Shown piece after piece: positions 5,528-14,294 of a stretch of DNA of 28,874 nt. How positions within the stretch are numbered: the first letter of the stretch is position 1; every line of letters begins with the position of its first letter. Location of the stretch: positions 1-28,874 of the IMG/VR virus record IMGVR_UViG_3300017756_000072. One strand, 5' to 3'. Source of the stretch: a virus. The position numbers and the translations under genes are program-made. The notes beneath the pieces are model-generated. The model had not been told where the DNA came from and did not search any database. It was given only the letters and a program-made list of their open reading frames with translations.

Positions 5528-7560
5528 TGAACACTCGTCTATCTAAAATCTTTGGGGTTAAGATCTTACCTGTTGCGGGTAAGGTAACTTCTACAGCCAA
5601 GGAGATGTTAGATACTGAGATGGAGTACATCGAGTATCTCAGGAATAGAAGGAAGTTCTTCTTTATGACTCAGGTACAACAGACCAGAGTTACAGTAAGA
5701 GGTAAGTCACAGAAGGAAGAGGAGAAGAAAAAGAAGAAACGTAGAGGTGGTGGTGTATTAGACACCTTAAACAAGGCAAGGAAGATAAAGAGGGCACTTG
5801 GTAATAAGAAATTAAATAAGAAGACTAAACTTGGTAGGTTTAGGCGTAACCTGAGAGCTGGTGGTCTTAAACTAAACAGGAAGGTGCAGCGTTCTCCATT
5901 TGGTAGAGCAAAGAAATTTGTCGGTGGAATAGGTAAAAAGATTGGCGGTAAGGTCAAGGGTGTAAAGAAAGCAGCTCTTGATAAGGTAGTAACAGCACCT
6001 GCAGCATTAAAGAAGAATATAAGTAACCTGATACCTAAGTCTGCTAAGAAGAAGGTAGCCCAGAAATTAGTAAAGACAGCAACGAAGAAGGGACTACAGA
6101 AGGCGGGTGCTAAGGTAGGAGCGAAACTTGCTGCCAAGACAGCAGTCAAGATAGGATTGAAGAAGATACCAGTTATAGGTCTCATAGCTGGACTAGGGTT
6201 TGGAGCACAAAGATTACTGGCAGGGGATGTCCAAGGTGCCCTTATGGAAGCGGGATCAGGTATAGCATCTACAATACCAGGTCCAGGTACTGCTATATCA
6301 GCAGGAATAGATGCTGCTCTGATCGCTAAAGATGTCACGGGTATGAAAGACGGGGGTGAAGTTAGTTCACCTACACAAGCACTGATCGCTGAGGGTGGTG
6401 AACCTGAACTCGTTGTACCACACTCTAAGTTAGGTCCTGTTTTCCGAAGTCTATTAAGTAATGTTGGTAACATACTAACAGATGTCACTACAGGGTTCTT
6501 GTCTACATTACCTGTACCAACATCAGAATCCTCAAGGATATTGGGTGAGACAGCAAAGATAGCAGCAGTGTTTGGACAGAAAGGCAAACCTATATCAGTG
6601 TTCAAGGGTGGTAAGATAGCAAAACTGGCAGGAGGATTCCTGAAGAAGATGGCTGGTGGTGCCATGGGTCTTGCTAAGGGAGCATTCGGGATGACACCCA
6701 TAGGCATGGCAATGGGTATGCTTAGTAGACCAGCTAGGGCAGATGGTAAAAAATTAAAATTTAGAAAAAGAACAGTAAAGAATACGATATCTGATGTCAA
6801 TGGTGTGATGACTTCATCATCATGGGATTCAGACACTGCTACGTCAATAGCAAACTTCCCAATTACTGATAAGTATGGATCAACAGAAGGAAGACAAAGA
6901 CCTCATGGTGGTGTGGACATAGGAACTCCCGTAGGCACACCCGTAGGATTTACTGAGCCAGGTGAGATATTAGCAGCTGGTGAGTATGGTGGATATGGAA
7001 ACATGATGGATGTCTGGTTACCAGCTGCCAAAATACAGATGCGTATAGCACACTTAAGTAAGTTTGTTAAGAAAACTGGTGAGTTTATGGCAGGAGAGAA
7101 ACTTGCTGAAACTGGTGGAGCAGTCGGTGATCCTGGCTCAGGTAGTTCTACAGGACCACACCTTCACTTTGAGGCAGATAACAAGAAAGACTCAACTAGA
7201 TATGGTGGGGCAGGAGACCCATTGCCTTATGCACCACTGATCAACTTGAGTGCAGTCGAACCACCATCAGGAGGTGCGACAGGTAAAGGCGGTGCATCCT
7301 ATGGGTTCCCACTAACTAACACAGTCAAGTGGCCAACCAGTGGTGGTTCTATGGGAGGTCCTGGTCTTCTATCTGGCATAGGTAACATGGTGGGATCTAT
7401 CCTTGGTGGTAGGACAAAGATTGAATATGTTCCTTTCCCTGTACCTGTGGTAAAACCTTTCCCAGTTCCCGTCACTAAAATTGTGACAGTAACGGAGAAG
7501 GATGTGAAAGCATACGGTATAGATCCTTTCTCTGGTAAATATGGTGTACTAAATGGATAA
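5527..7560 (+). CDS. Tape-measure-like tail/hub protein with M23 peptidase domain
   Basis: The protein is 677 residues long. The first ~180 residues are very Lys/Arg-rich. A Gly/Ala-rich hydrophobic stretch follows (about 215-275). Around 276-300 is GGEVSSPTQALIAEGGEPEL then VVPHS, a motif common near the ends of tape measure proteins. Residues ~445-560 form an M23 (LytM-like) metallopeptidase domain with H460-x3-D464, H509 and the H545-L-H547 pair, all expected zinc or catalytic residues. A C-terminal Pro/Val repeat (about 635-650) ends it. It directly follows the gp26/gp51 unit, where lambda-like phages keep the tape measure. It probably sets tail length and may cut host peptidoglycan during DNA injection; equivalence to T4 gp29 is inferred. 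Confidence 0.72.
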   Translation: MNTRLSKIFGVKILPVAGKVTSTAKEMLDTEMEYIEYLRNRRKFFFMTQVQQTRVTVRGKSQKEEEKKKKKRRGGGVLDTLNKARKIKRALGNKKLNKKTKLGRFRRNLRAGGLKLNRKVQRSPFGRAKKFVGGIGKKIGGKVKGVKKAALDKVVTAPAALKKNISNLIPKSAKKKVAQKLVKTATKKGLQKAGAKVGAKLAAKTAVKIGLKKIPVIGLIAGLGFGAQRLLAGDVQGALMEAGSGIASTIPGPGTAISAGIDAALIAKDVTGMKDGGEVSSPTQALIAEGGEPELVVPHSKLGPVFRSLLSNVGNILTDVTTGFLSTLPVPTSESSRILGETAKIAAVFGQKGKPISVFKGGKIAKLAGGFLKKMAGGAMGLAKGAFGMTPIGMAMGMLSRPARADGKKLKFRKRTVKNTISDVNGVMTSSSWDSDTATSIANFPITDKYGSTEGRQRPHGGVDIGTPVGTPVGFTEPGEILAAGEYGGYGNMMDVWLPAAKIQMRIAHLSKFVKKTGEFMAGEKLAETGGAVGDPGSGSSTGPHLHFEADNKKDSTRYGGAGDPLPYAPLINLSAVEPPSGGATGKGGASYGFPLTNTVKWPTSGGSMGGPGLLSGIGNMVGSILGGRTKIEYVPFPVPVVKPFPVPVTKIVTVTEKDVKAYGIDPFSGKYGVLNG

Positions 7561-9127
7561 ATTTCCTTCAATAGACAATGTACATGAGGTACTAAGTGAT
7601 CTTAATGGGTTGTTCGAGGATCGTAACGCCCTGTTGAACGCTATGTTCAAAGAGGATAAGTACAAAGAATTTTTATTGGCAGAAAATATACAGAGTCTTG
7701 TTGAAGCAGATAAGAGAGATGACTCAGCTGGTGGAAAAATTAAGAGAGACCTAGCAGATGGATATGAGGTATTAAAAGCACAGACTACCATGAGGAAGTT
7801 TGCTAACTTTATCTCACCTGGTTCACTACAAACACTTGACTTAAGTGATTCTAGTGACTTTGAGGAACCTGAAGTAGACGAGGAAGAAGAAGAAGTTGTA
7901 GAGGAAAAAGAAGAGAAGCAAGAACCAGAGAAGGGAGAGAAAGGTGACAAGGGTGATCCTGGCGAAACAACTCTTAAGGTGGATGCACCAAAGACGACAT
8001 CTCCATTCCCATTCATAGCTGACGGTGGTGCTACATCACAGAAAGCTAGGATGGCACTGAAAGAGGGTGGTGCTGTTACACCGTCTCCTATGCAGAACTT
8101 CCTGAACAAGGGAGCACAGAGACCTGAAACAAAATCAGGTGTCAAGTCACTAGAGAGCTTAGGACTGGTAGGTAAGAAGAACGTTGCCAGTGAACTGACT
8201 AAAGATTTAGGACTAGATGAGTATAAAAAAGCACTAGCAGATGCGATGGCACTACCACTCAAGGCAGTGGCAGCAGGATTAGCAGGATTGTTGGACAACC
8301 TTGATGTACCAGGTGGTGAGGGTGCAGCGGTTGAAGGACAGGTAGCTAAGGTAGGAAAGACATTTGGTGTAAAAACTAAGAAGAAGAAGAAAAAGAAAGA
8401 AAGTGGATTTGGAAACTTTGTACAGGGTGGTGGTATAGTCGGTGCCTTGGGTAGAATGTTTGGTGGTGGTAAGAAGAAGAAAAAGAAGCAGCAGACAGAA
8501 GAAGGATTTATGGCAGAAGCAGATGCGTACGAAGCTGAGGTTCAGAGGATGGTTGATCCCTATGGTTCAGATGAAACCATGGAAGATTATGCTCCACAGG
8601 GAGGTCCATCACTTGTAAGGAGTGCACCTGGTTACTTAGGTATTGGTGGTGCTTCACATCCAAAACTAGCACCTGACACGTTGTCAACTCGTGGTGATAC
8701 TAAGATTGATGCTATGAAGAATTCTATTCGCAATATCACACAGGGTGCGAAGAATATGTTTATGAACTCTAAAGCAGTTACTCAGGTTAAAGCTGCTACG
8801 GGATTTGTAAGTAAACTTCTAGGTGGAATACAACCAGCTAGTAAGGGTAGTCAATACAACAACCAAAATATTAATGAACTTACTGAGAAGGTCACCCTTG
8901 TAAATGAATCAAGAATGGCTCAGAAAACTAAGTTTCCTATGGGTTATAATCCTAGCGAACCTGATACAACAGAAGCTATGTTGAGGGAGATGGCAGCGAT
9001 TAGAATCAATGGCATGGGTATTGATGAATCAGATTCATTACCTCCTGCACCACTCAAGGTTAGTAAGTACTTAGTCGCTAGTATAACCTCAACACATGGA
9101 GGGGAGACACCTCAAGACATATTATGA
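7553..9127 (+). CDS. Low-complexity baseplate hub / tail structural protein
   Basis: I do not recognise a definite family for this 524-residue protein. It starts with a helical region (1-90). Then come an acidic stretch rich in Glu (about 104-127), a short collagen-like GEKGDKGDPGET (about 129-140), a GG-rich segment with ADGGATSQKARMALKEGGAV, two poly-lysine runs (about 275 and 305) and a more ordered C terminus with NNQNINELTEKVTLV. Its ATG lies in the last eight bases of the M23 gene and its stop overlaps the gene 27 start (ATGA), placing it firmly in the hub operon. By position (between the tape-measure-like gene and gene 27) it could replace T4 gp28 or part of gp29. Disorder suggests a flexible protein packed inside the tube or hub. 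Confidence 0.6.
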   Translation: MDKFPSIDNVHEVLSDLNGLFEDRNALLNAMFKEDKYKEFLLAENIQSLVEADKRDDSAGGKIKRDLADGYEVLKAQTTMRKFANFISPGSLQTLDLSDSSDFEEPEVDEEEEEVVEEKEEKQEPEKGEKGDKGDPGETTLKVDAPKTTSPFPFIADGGATSQKARMALKEGGAVTPSPMQNFLNKGAQRPETKSGVKSLESLGLVGKKNVASELTKDLGLDEYKKALADAMALPLKAVAAGLAGLLDNLDVPGGEGAAVEGQVAKVGKTFGVKTKKKKKKKESGFGNFVQGGGIVGALGRMFGGGKKKKKKQQTEEGFMAEADAYEAEVQRMVDPYGSDETMEDYAPQGGPSLVRSAPGYLGIGGASHPKLAPDTLSTRGDTKIDAMKNSIRNITQGAKNMFMNSKAVTQVKAATGFVSKLLGGIQPASKGSQYNNQNINELTEKVTLVNESRMAQKTKFPMGYNPSEPDTTEAMLREMAAIRINGMGIDESDSLPPAPLKVSKYLVASITSTHGGETPQDIL

Positions 9128-10380
9128 CAGAAGAAGTAAAAGGAAACTTTAGACTACTAGACCTCAAGATCGGAATCTCAGTATATGACAAAGAGACTGA
9201 TCAGGATGGAATGATAGTACAACCTTTTAGTAGCAATCATCTACTAGAGTTGCATTACATTGAGGACATCACAAAATCAAATGTAGTACTCATACTCAAG
9301 ATGAATGATTCTGGTACAGGAATGCTATCAAATTTGATGGGTATGGAACCGATTGATATAAGTTGGACAGATAATGATGATAGTGTCATTACATATAGCA
9401 TGGTGGTCTATGATGTTAAAGATCGTATGATTATTGATGGTAATAAGTCACAGGCAACCCTATATTGTGTCAGTCCAGATGCTGTAAAGAATGGTGCGAC
9501 AAAGATATCAAGAAGATTTGGTAAAGGTGGTGGTAAGTTTACACATGACATAGTAACAGAACTGATTACAGAGGAATTAAAGTCAGACAAGCAAATTGAT
9601 GTTGACATATCATCAACTCAGTTATCTTTCGTCAGCCCATACTGGGATCCATATACTATTATTTCATGGTTAGCATGGAGATCCATCCTAGAGTCAACAA
9701 GTGGTAAGGCTAGTGCGGGATACTTATTCTATGAAGATAGAAATGGATATCATTTCAAAGCAATGGATGCCCTAGTGCTACAGGAGACTGACAGAATAAT
9801 TAACGTAAACTTAGATAGTGAAGACGAGACTGAAATAGATGTACAGGGATTCTCATTGACAGGTACGAGTGATATATTTCGTGGTTTAAATCTTGGAAGT
9901 TATGCTAGCACCACGTTTACACTGGACATGAAAGACTTTAAGTATGAGGAGGTACCATTCTTTGTTACTGATTTCTACGATGAGATGAAGAAACTCAACC
10001 CAACTTCAGAACTACCAGAGTTCTATAAAAGATTTGGTAGCACAGAGACTGGTGGTGCACCCACAAGGATTATGTCTAAGGTGATGGACACAGCCATGTA
10101 CACAGAGGGTACATACACACAGGACTTGACACGACAGTTAAGTCAGTCTATGATAAGGAATCAATTCTTCTTCAATCAATCAGCTAGTTTCGACTATAAA
10201 GGGAAACAAGATTTATATATTGGAAGTGTTGTACGTATCAATAAGTATAATGCTAGGTCAGGAGAACTAGATGCCGAAGCAAGTGGTAGATACATAGTAG
10301 GCAAGATCTATCGTCAGTTTCTGACAGAGACAGATACTATGACCACACGAGTGACATTATACAGAGATAGTTTAGGATGA
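9124..10380 (+). CDS. 27: Baseplate central hub protein gp27
   Basis: The 418-residue protein fits gp27 (391 aa in T4), which forms a trimeric torus at the hub and carries gp5. It begins with FRLLDLKIGISVYDKETDQD, then beta-rich segments LLELHYIEDITKSNVVLILK and SMVVYDVKDRMIIDGNKSQ. The middle contains a long insert with SPYWDPYTIISWLAWRS, resembling the gp27/VgrG-like hub fold. It ends with GRYIVGKIYRQFLTETDTMT plus the closing strand VTLYRDSLG, the usual end of the second tube-like domain. Stop-start overlaps with both neighbours (ATGA upstream, ATGA downstream into gene 5) point to coupled translation, fitting the equimolar gp27-gp5 complex. Confidence 0.83.
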   Translation: MTEEVKGNFRLLDLKIGISVYDKETDQDGMIVQPFSSNHLLELHYIEDITKSNVVLILKMNDSGTGMLSNLMGMEPIDISWTDNDDSVITYSMVVYDVKDRMIIDGNKSQATLYCVSPDAVKNGATKISRRFGKGGGKFTHDIVTELITEELKSDKQIDVDISSTQLSFVSPYWDPYTIISWLAWRSILESTSGKASAGYLFYEDRNGYHFKAMDALVLQETDRIINVNLDSEDETEIDVQGFSLTGTSDIFRGLNLGSYASTTFTLDMKDFKYEEVPFFVTDFYDEMKKLNPTSELPEFYKRFGSTETGGAPTRIMSKVMDTAMYTEGTYTQDLTRQLSQSMIRNQFFFNQSASFDYKGKQDLYIGSVVRINKYNARSGELDAEASGRYIVGKIYRQFLTETDTMTTRVTLYRDSLG

Positions 10381-12896
10381 ATTTAGAAAGTGCTGCCCAT
10401 GCCATCGGTAAAGATGGATTTAACTGGTGGATCGGACAAGTCGAGAACGACGGGTCTGACCCAGAGTATACGGGTGCCAACGCAGAATCTAAAGACTACG
10501 ACTATACAGGTAAGGTCAAGGTCAGAATCGTAGGGTATCATAACCCAGACAAAGAGATACTACCAACTAGAGACTTACCATGGGCATCATGTGTTATGCC
10601 AGTAGTCTATGCTATGAAGAGTGGTATGGGTTCTATTCAACAGTTACAGGTTAACAGTTGGGTGGTTGGATTCTTCATGGATGGATCCAGTGCACAGATA
10701 CCAGTCATTATGGGTAGTATCAGTGACCAGAACCCAAAGGATGTATACACTAAACTACCACTAGAAAGTAGTAAAGGATATCAACAGGTACATGCACCTG
10801 ATTATAAACCAGAGAAGCATGGTGATGGTGGTGGTGTCGTAGGTGGTACAGCTGACACAGCAGAGTCAGATGTAAAGACAGGAACTAACAAGAAGAAAGA
10901 GGAGACAGTAACAGAGGAGAATACAGTATCAACTGTCAACCCACGTGGTGAAGCATCAGCTGCGACAAAGGCAATGAAAGCAGCAGATGACAGAAAGAGA
11001 TATACTATACATGTAGGTAATGGTAAGTGTGGTACACCATCTGACGTTAAGATCAAGGGTGCTACTGCTGAGTTCCTAAAGTTTGCTAGAGGTATAGAGA
11101 AGAATGATATAGGTGAGTTTATCAACAAACAGACTGGTAAGATTGAGGACGTAGCAGAAGAGATTGAGAAGATACAGAGTAGAATACAAGGTTTTATGGG
11201 TGGTGTGCTCTCCAACGTCAAGGGTACAGTAATGAAGGAGGCACAGAAAGAGATCCAGAAGGTCATCAATGACATCAAGATCCCTGACCCTTCACTATTG
11301 GATCCTGCTGTTGATCAACTCAAGAACATAGGAGATCTTGTTAACTGTCTCTTCAAACAAATCTTCAATGAGTTAGCTGACGTAATCGGTGGTCTATTGA
11401 AAGATCTTCTCTCACAAGCATTAGACGCTGCATTATGCTTGGCAAAGGATATCTTCCAAGACCTATTCGGTGGCATCATGGACAAACTGATGGCTGGTAT
11501 TGATGCTGCTCTCGGTATTCTAAACGGTGCACTTGGTGCTATCAAGAACAACGCTGCTATCATTCAGGGCATTGCTAGTAAAGTTCTTGATCTAATCGAC
11601 ATGGTTTGCGAAGGCGATCTATCTTGTGCTCTTGGACTATCAACATTCGAGACAGGATCAGGTGCTAAGGAAAGTGAAGCAGATAAGCAGATGAAGCAGA
11701 TGAGTCAGTATGCTGATGCAGCAAAGGGTGCTCTCAAAGATGGTAAGACCACTCTTGTTGGCACAGCGATACCTAACTCACGTGGTTGGGTTCCAGTTAC
11801 AAAACTAATAGGTGGTAAGTTTGTTAAGAAAGCATTCAACACTAAGAACGGTGAGTTCGCAGAGGTTGGGGCAGCGGGAACAGGTGTCACATCTAGAACA
11901 TTCGAGAGTGGTAAGAGTTTAGTAGAGAAGTTTGATAGTGTCTATCCTATCCGTGACTCAGAGGGTAAGATCAACTATGATACTGTCAACTGCTCACCAG
12001 AAAACACACGTAAGAAACCATGCTTCCCAGAATTAATTTTTGACAATGCACAGAGCACCAGTCTTTTGAAAGCATTACCTATCATTGATGACATAGGTGC
12101 TATGGTTGGTGTGCTAATGAGAAGGAAGGGATCTAACATCAACACCACTGCTAGAGTGAGAGCAATGTTCACATGTAATGATCCAGAAGGATCAGGTGCT
12201 GACCTCACACCTATCATCAAAGATGGTAAGGTAGAGAAAGTCAGAGTCAACAAGCCTGGTGTTGGTTATGGTCTAGACCCAGACAATACATACTGCCCGA
12301 AAGAACAGAAGCACTTCCTTGTAGATGCTCAGGGACTGGGTGACTATGCTGACACAGGAGATGTACTCTTCTACCAAGAGGAGGACGGTGATCCTAACGA
12401 AGCAATATTACAAATAATAGACTATGATTATGATAACACTGGATTTGCTGCTCTAGCAACACTAGAGAAGACTTCTTATGTTCCACCTGGTTTAAAACTA
12501 CAGACACTTGGTGGCACATATAAATTTACACTTAACCCACTTACGGAGTTCTATGACCTCGCTATTCCTGCTAATGCTACAGCATTATATGCTAACTGTG
12601 ATGACATACTACCAGTGCTCGACACCATCGACATCACCAACGTAGGTGAAGGGTATAAAAAACCTAAGATCTATGTGGGTCAGGATGAGATAGGTGATAT
12701 CTCAACTGATGACAAGGGTAGACTCTTGACACCTACTATCACGACCAAGACTCTTGGTTTTGTTAAACCTCGCATTGTAGACTCAGAAGGTTTCGGTGCT
12801 GAGATAGTACCTACATATCAGTACGTAGGACCTACTAAATTTACTGAGATATTTGAATCTCAATCATACATCGACTGCGTAGGACACAATGGCTAG
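10377..12896 (+). CDS. 5: Baseplate hub protein gp5 (OB-fold; no lysozyme domain visible)
   Basis: The protein is 839 residues long. Residues 1-125 match the gp5 N-terminal OB-fold that docks on gp27: NWWIGQVEND, GKVKVRIVGYHN, LPWASCVMPV, VNSWVVGFFMDG and QIPVIMGSISDQ. A polar linker follows, then a long helical segment (about 225-420, with repeated amphipathic helices and several Cys). The C-terminal half has beta-rich units with PGVGYG (about 627-632) and GEGYKKPKIYVG (about 757), a motif type that recurs in cyanophage virion proteins. T4 gp5 is 575 aa with a central T4-lysozyme domain and a C-terminal beta-helix; here I see no lysozyme catalytic pattern, and the beta-helix is a separate downstream gene. 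The role of the added helical region is unknown. Confidence 0.8.
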   Translation: MNLESAAHAIGKDGFNWWIGQVENDGSDPEYTGANAESKDYDYTGKVKVRIVGYHNPDKEILPTRDLPWASCVMPVVYAMKSGMGSIQQLQVNSWVVGFFMDGSSAQIPVIMGSISDQNPKDVYTKLPLESSKGYQQVHAPDYKPEKHGDGGGVVGGTADTAESDVKTGTNKKKEETVTEENTVSTVNPRGEASAATKAMKAADDRKRYTIHVGNGKCGTPSDVKIKGATAEFLKFARGIEKNDIGEFINKQTGKIEDVAEEIEKIQSRIQGFMGGVLSNVKGTVMKEAQKEIQKVINDIKIPDPSLLDPAVDQLKNIGDLVNCLFKQIFNELADVIGGLLKDLLSQALDAALCLAKDIFQDLFGGIMDKLMAGIDAALGILNGALGAIKNNAAIIQGIASKVLDLIDMVCEGDLSCALGLSTFETGSGAKESEADKQMKQMSQYADAAKGALKDGKTTLVGTAIPNSRGWVPVTKLIGGKFVKKAFNTKNGEFAEVGAAGTGVTSRTFESGKSLVEKFDSVYPIRDSEGKINYDTVNCSPENTRKKPCFPELIFDNAQSTSLLKALPIIDDIGAMVGVLMRRKGSNINTTARVRAMFTCNDPEGSGADLTPIIKDGKVEKVRVNKPGVGYGLDPDNTYCPKEQKHFLVDAQGLGDYADTGDVLFYQEEDGDPNEAILQIIDYDYDNTGFAALATLEKTSYVPPGLKLQTLGGTYKFTLNPLTEFYDLAIPANATALYANCDDILPVLDTIDITNVGEGYKKPKIYVGQDEIGDISTDDKGRLLTPTITTKTLGFVKPRIVDSEGFGAEIVPTYQYVGPTKFTEIFESQSYIDCVGHNG

Positions 12897-13803
12897 ACAG
12901 GACACATCTAATACAGAACTATTTGATGGTAGTAGTGAAGAGAATGAAAATCCTCAACACATTACGAACTATCCAAAGAACTGGGTAACAGTGACCTCAG
13001 CGGGTCATGTACTGGAGTTTGACAACACAGAGGATGGTGAAAGGATACGTATTATCAATGGTAAGACTGGTTCTATCGTTGAAATGGACGAAGAAGAAGA
13101 CACATATATCATCAGTGCAAGAGATTTACACCTAAATAGTGACGCAACGACCACCCTCAAGGTCGGTAAAAACAAAAAAGAGGACAAACTTATCATTCAA
13201 GTGATCGGTGATGCTCACCTCAACGTGGAAGGAAACTTACACACAGAGGTAGAGGGTGACAGATTTGATAAGGTTAACGGTAGATATGAATTAAAGTGTG
13301 GCGACATCGCCATAGATTCAGCATCTGGAATAGGTGTCAATGCCGATAACGAAATCAGATTCATTGCCAACTCTATTAACGAACGATGCACCTTTAAACG
13401 CCTAGACATGGCAGCTGGTGGTCAGTTAACAGAGGTTATCAACGGTAACCGTGTGATTAGAATGGATAAAGAAGGAGGAACGTTCGCTTTAGAATCAGCG
13501 GGTGATCTCCGATTCAACGTCAAAGGTTGTCAGTACGACAACGTTGGTAGAAACAGTTTTACAGAAGTCCAAGGCAGTGCTAAGACAGTGACCCATGGCA
13601 AAAATATTGAATGTATCGAGGGTGGTGCACCCGATGGTATGGAAGTATCAAAGAGTTCAGGAACAGGATGGGAACTCGATACAAAAGGATCAGACGCAAA
13701 GATAAACACAAATGATTTTACAATGAGTGCTTCAGGCTCTGCGAGTATGTCTGCAAATTCCGAATATAGAATTACATGTAATAACGGTATATACCTTAAT
13801 TGA
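12889..13803 (+). CDS. gp5 C-terminal-type beta-helix needle protein
   Basis: The 304-residue protein resembles the C-terminal part of T4 gp5 and VgrG-type spikes. Residues about 100-140 show regular octads with glycine every eighth position (VIGDAHLNVEGNLHTEVEGD continuing DRFDKVNGRY), the hallmark of the triple-stranded beta-helix membrane-piercing needle. The N-terminal 35 residues are polar, followed by WVTVTSAGHVLEFDNTEDGE, a typical spike-base segment. The ATG lies eight bases inside the end of gene 5, so the OB-fold and needle are made as two polypeptides from a coupled message rather than one protein cleaved as in T4. Its stop TGA is part of the TTGACA box that begins the next transcription unit. 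Confidence 0.78.
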   Translation: MARQDTSNTELFDGSSEENENPQHITNYPKNWVTVTSAGHVLEFDNTEDGERIRIINGKTGSIVEMDEEEDTYIISARDLHLNSDATTTLKVGKNKKEDKLIIQVIGDAHLNVEGNLHTEVEGDRFDKVNGRYELKCGDIAIDSASGIGVNADNEIRFIANSINERCTFKRLDMAAGGQLTEVINGNRVIRMDKEGGTFALESAGDLRFNVKGCQYDNVGRNSFTEVQGSAKTVTHGKNIECIEGGAPDGMEVSKSSGTGWELDTKGSDAKINTNDFTMSASGSASMSANSEYRITCNNGIYLN

Positions 13804-13828
13804 CATTCTGACGTGAATGTACTATAGT
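13800..13828 (+). promoter_or_regulatory. Sigma70-type promoter opening the accessory cassette
   Basis: A perfect -35 TTGACA (13800-13805) is followed by exactly 17 bases and a -10 TATAGT (13823-13828), 5 of 6 matches to consensus. Transcription would start near 13835, just before the ATG at 13844. Host-sigma promoters of this type drive early phage genes, so the cassette 13844-17385 may be expressed before the late tail genes on either side. Confidence 0.65.
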
Positions 13829-13843
13829 AAAGGAACAGACCAA

Positions 13844-14134
13844 ATGTTTGGTATGACCATATCTTCTAGTCAAGCTAAAACTCTCGTTGATTTTATTGAC
13901 GCTGAGAAAGCAAACTACATAGAGGAGAAAGTTAAAGGAGTGCCCAACCAGAAGAATGCTATGGAGATCTATAAGGAGATCCATGCTAATCTGGAGGACA
14001 TCAAGCACTATGCCAATGACATCATTAAGTATGCCAGATGTCATAGTGGCACAATGTCCACTCCGAATGCGTACCCACTACCCTATACTAAGGATAGTGA
14101 TTTATATGATGACCCATGGAAACAGACTTTCTAA
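13844..14134 (+). CDS. Small conserved phage protein of unknown function
   Basis: I do not recognise a family for this 96-residue protein. It is largely helical, with SSSQAKTLVDFIDAEKANYI and AMEIYKEIHANLEDIKHYAN, and ends in a Pro/Tyr-rich tail. An upstream in-frame ATG at 13817 would give 105 residues, but that start would lie between the -35 and -10 boxes and so could only be translated from read-through message. The ATG at 13844 has AAAGGAA nine bases upstream. It is the first gene after the sigma70-type promoter, a position often used for host-directed early proteins. Its last codons overlap the next small gene. Confidence 0.68.
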   Translation: MFGMTISSSQAKTLVDFIDAEKANYIEEKVKGVPNQKNAMEIYKEIHANLEDIKHYANDIIKYARCHSGTMSTPNAYPLPYTKDSDLYDDPWKQTF

Positions 14135-14292
14135 AACAATGCGTAGTGGACATCCCCGCACGTACCTTCACACTCATTAGTGATACCTCAGAGGTTAAAA
14201 CTCTTGTATGTGATGACTCAGAGGAATTTCAAAATGTATTGGGATTCGTCAGAGCAACGTGCCAAGTAAATGAAGTAACTTACAAGTATTAA
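14116..14292 (+). CDS. 58-residue hypothetical protein
   Basis: An ATG at 14116 opens a 58-codon frame that begins METDFLKQCVVDIPARTFTL and ends VNEVTYKY. It fills the gap between the preceding gene (19-base overlap) and the acyl carrier protein gene (two bases later). The tight spacing and lack of alternative coding support a real gene. It looks like a small alpha/beta protein with repeated Asp/Glu and three Cys. No function is suggested. Confidence 0.6.
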   Translation: METDFLKQCVVDIPARTFTLISDTSEVKTLVCDDSEEFQNVLGFVRATCQVNEVTYKY

Positions 14293-14294
14293 TT

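Noticed and set aside
5670-6836. Long antisense open frame (388 codons, minus strand) across the M23 gene
   Set aside because: Its product is a proline/phenylalanine/serine-rich string without recognisable domains; it exists because the sense gene uses Lys, Gly and Ala codons that rarely give stops on the other strand. No promoter or ribosome binding site was seen.
7937-7975. Collagen-like fibre domain in the 524-aa protein
   Set aside because: Only about four Gly-x-y triplets are present, too few for a stable collagen triple helix; kept as a low-complexity feature only.
7549-8298. Antisense open frame (249 codons) across the 524-aa hub gene
   Set aside because: It has Ser/Pro low complexity mirroring the Glu/Lys-rich sense sequence; the codon pattern fits a shadow of the sense gene.
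13956-14180. 74-codon plus-strand frame overlapping the 96-aa and 58-aa genes
   Set aside because: It lies in a third frame under two better-supported, tightly spaced genes, and its product is Arg/Met/Ser-rich with no pattern.
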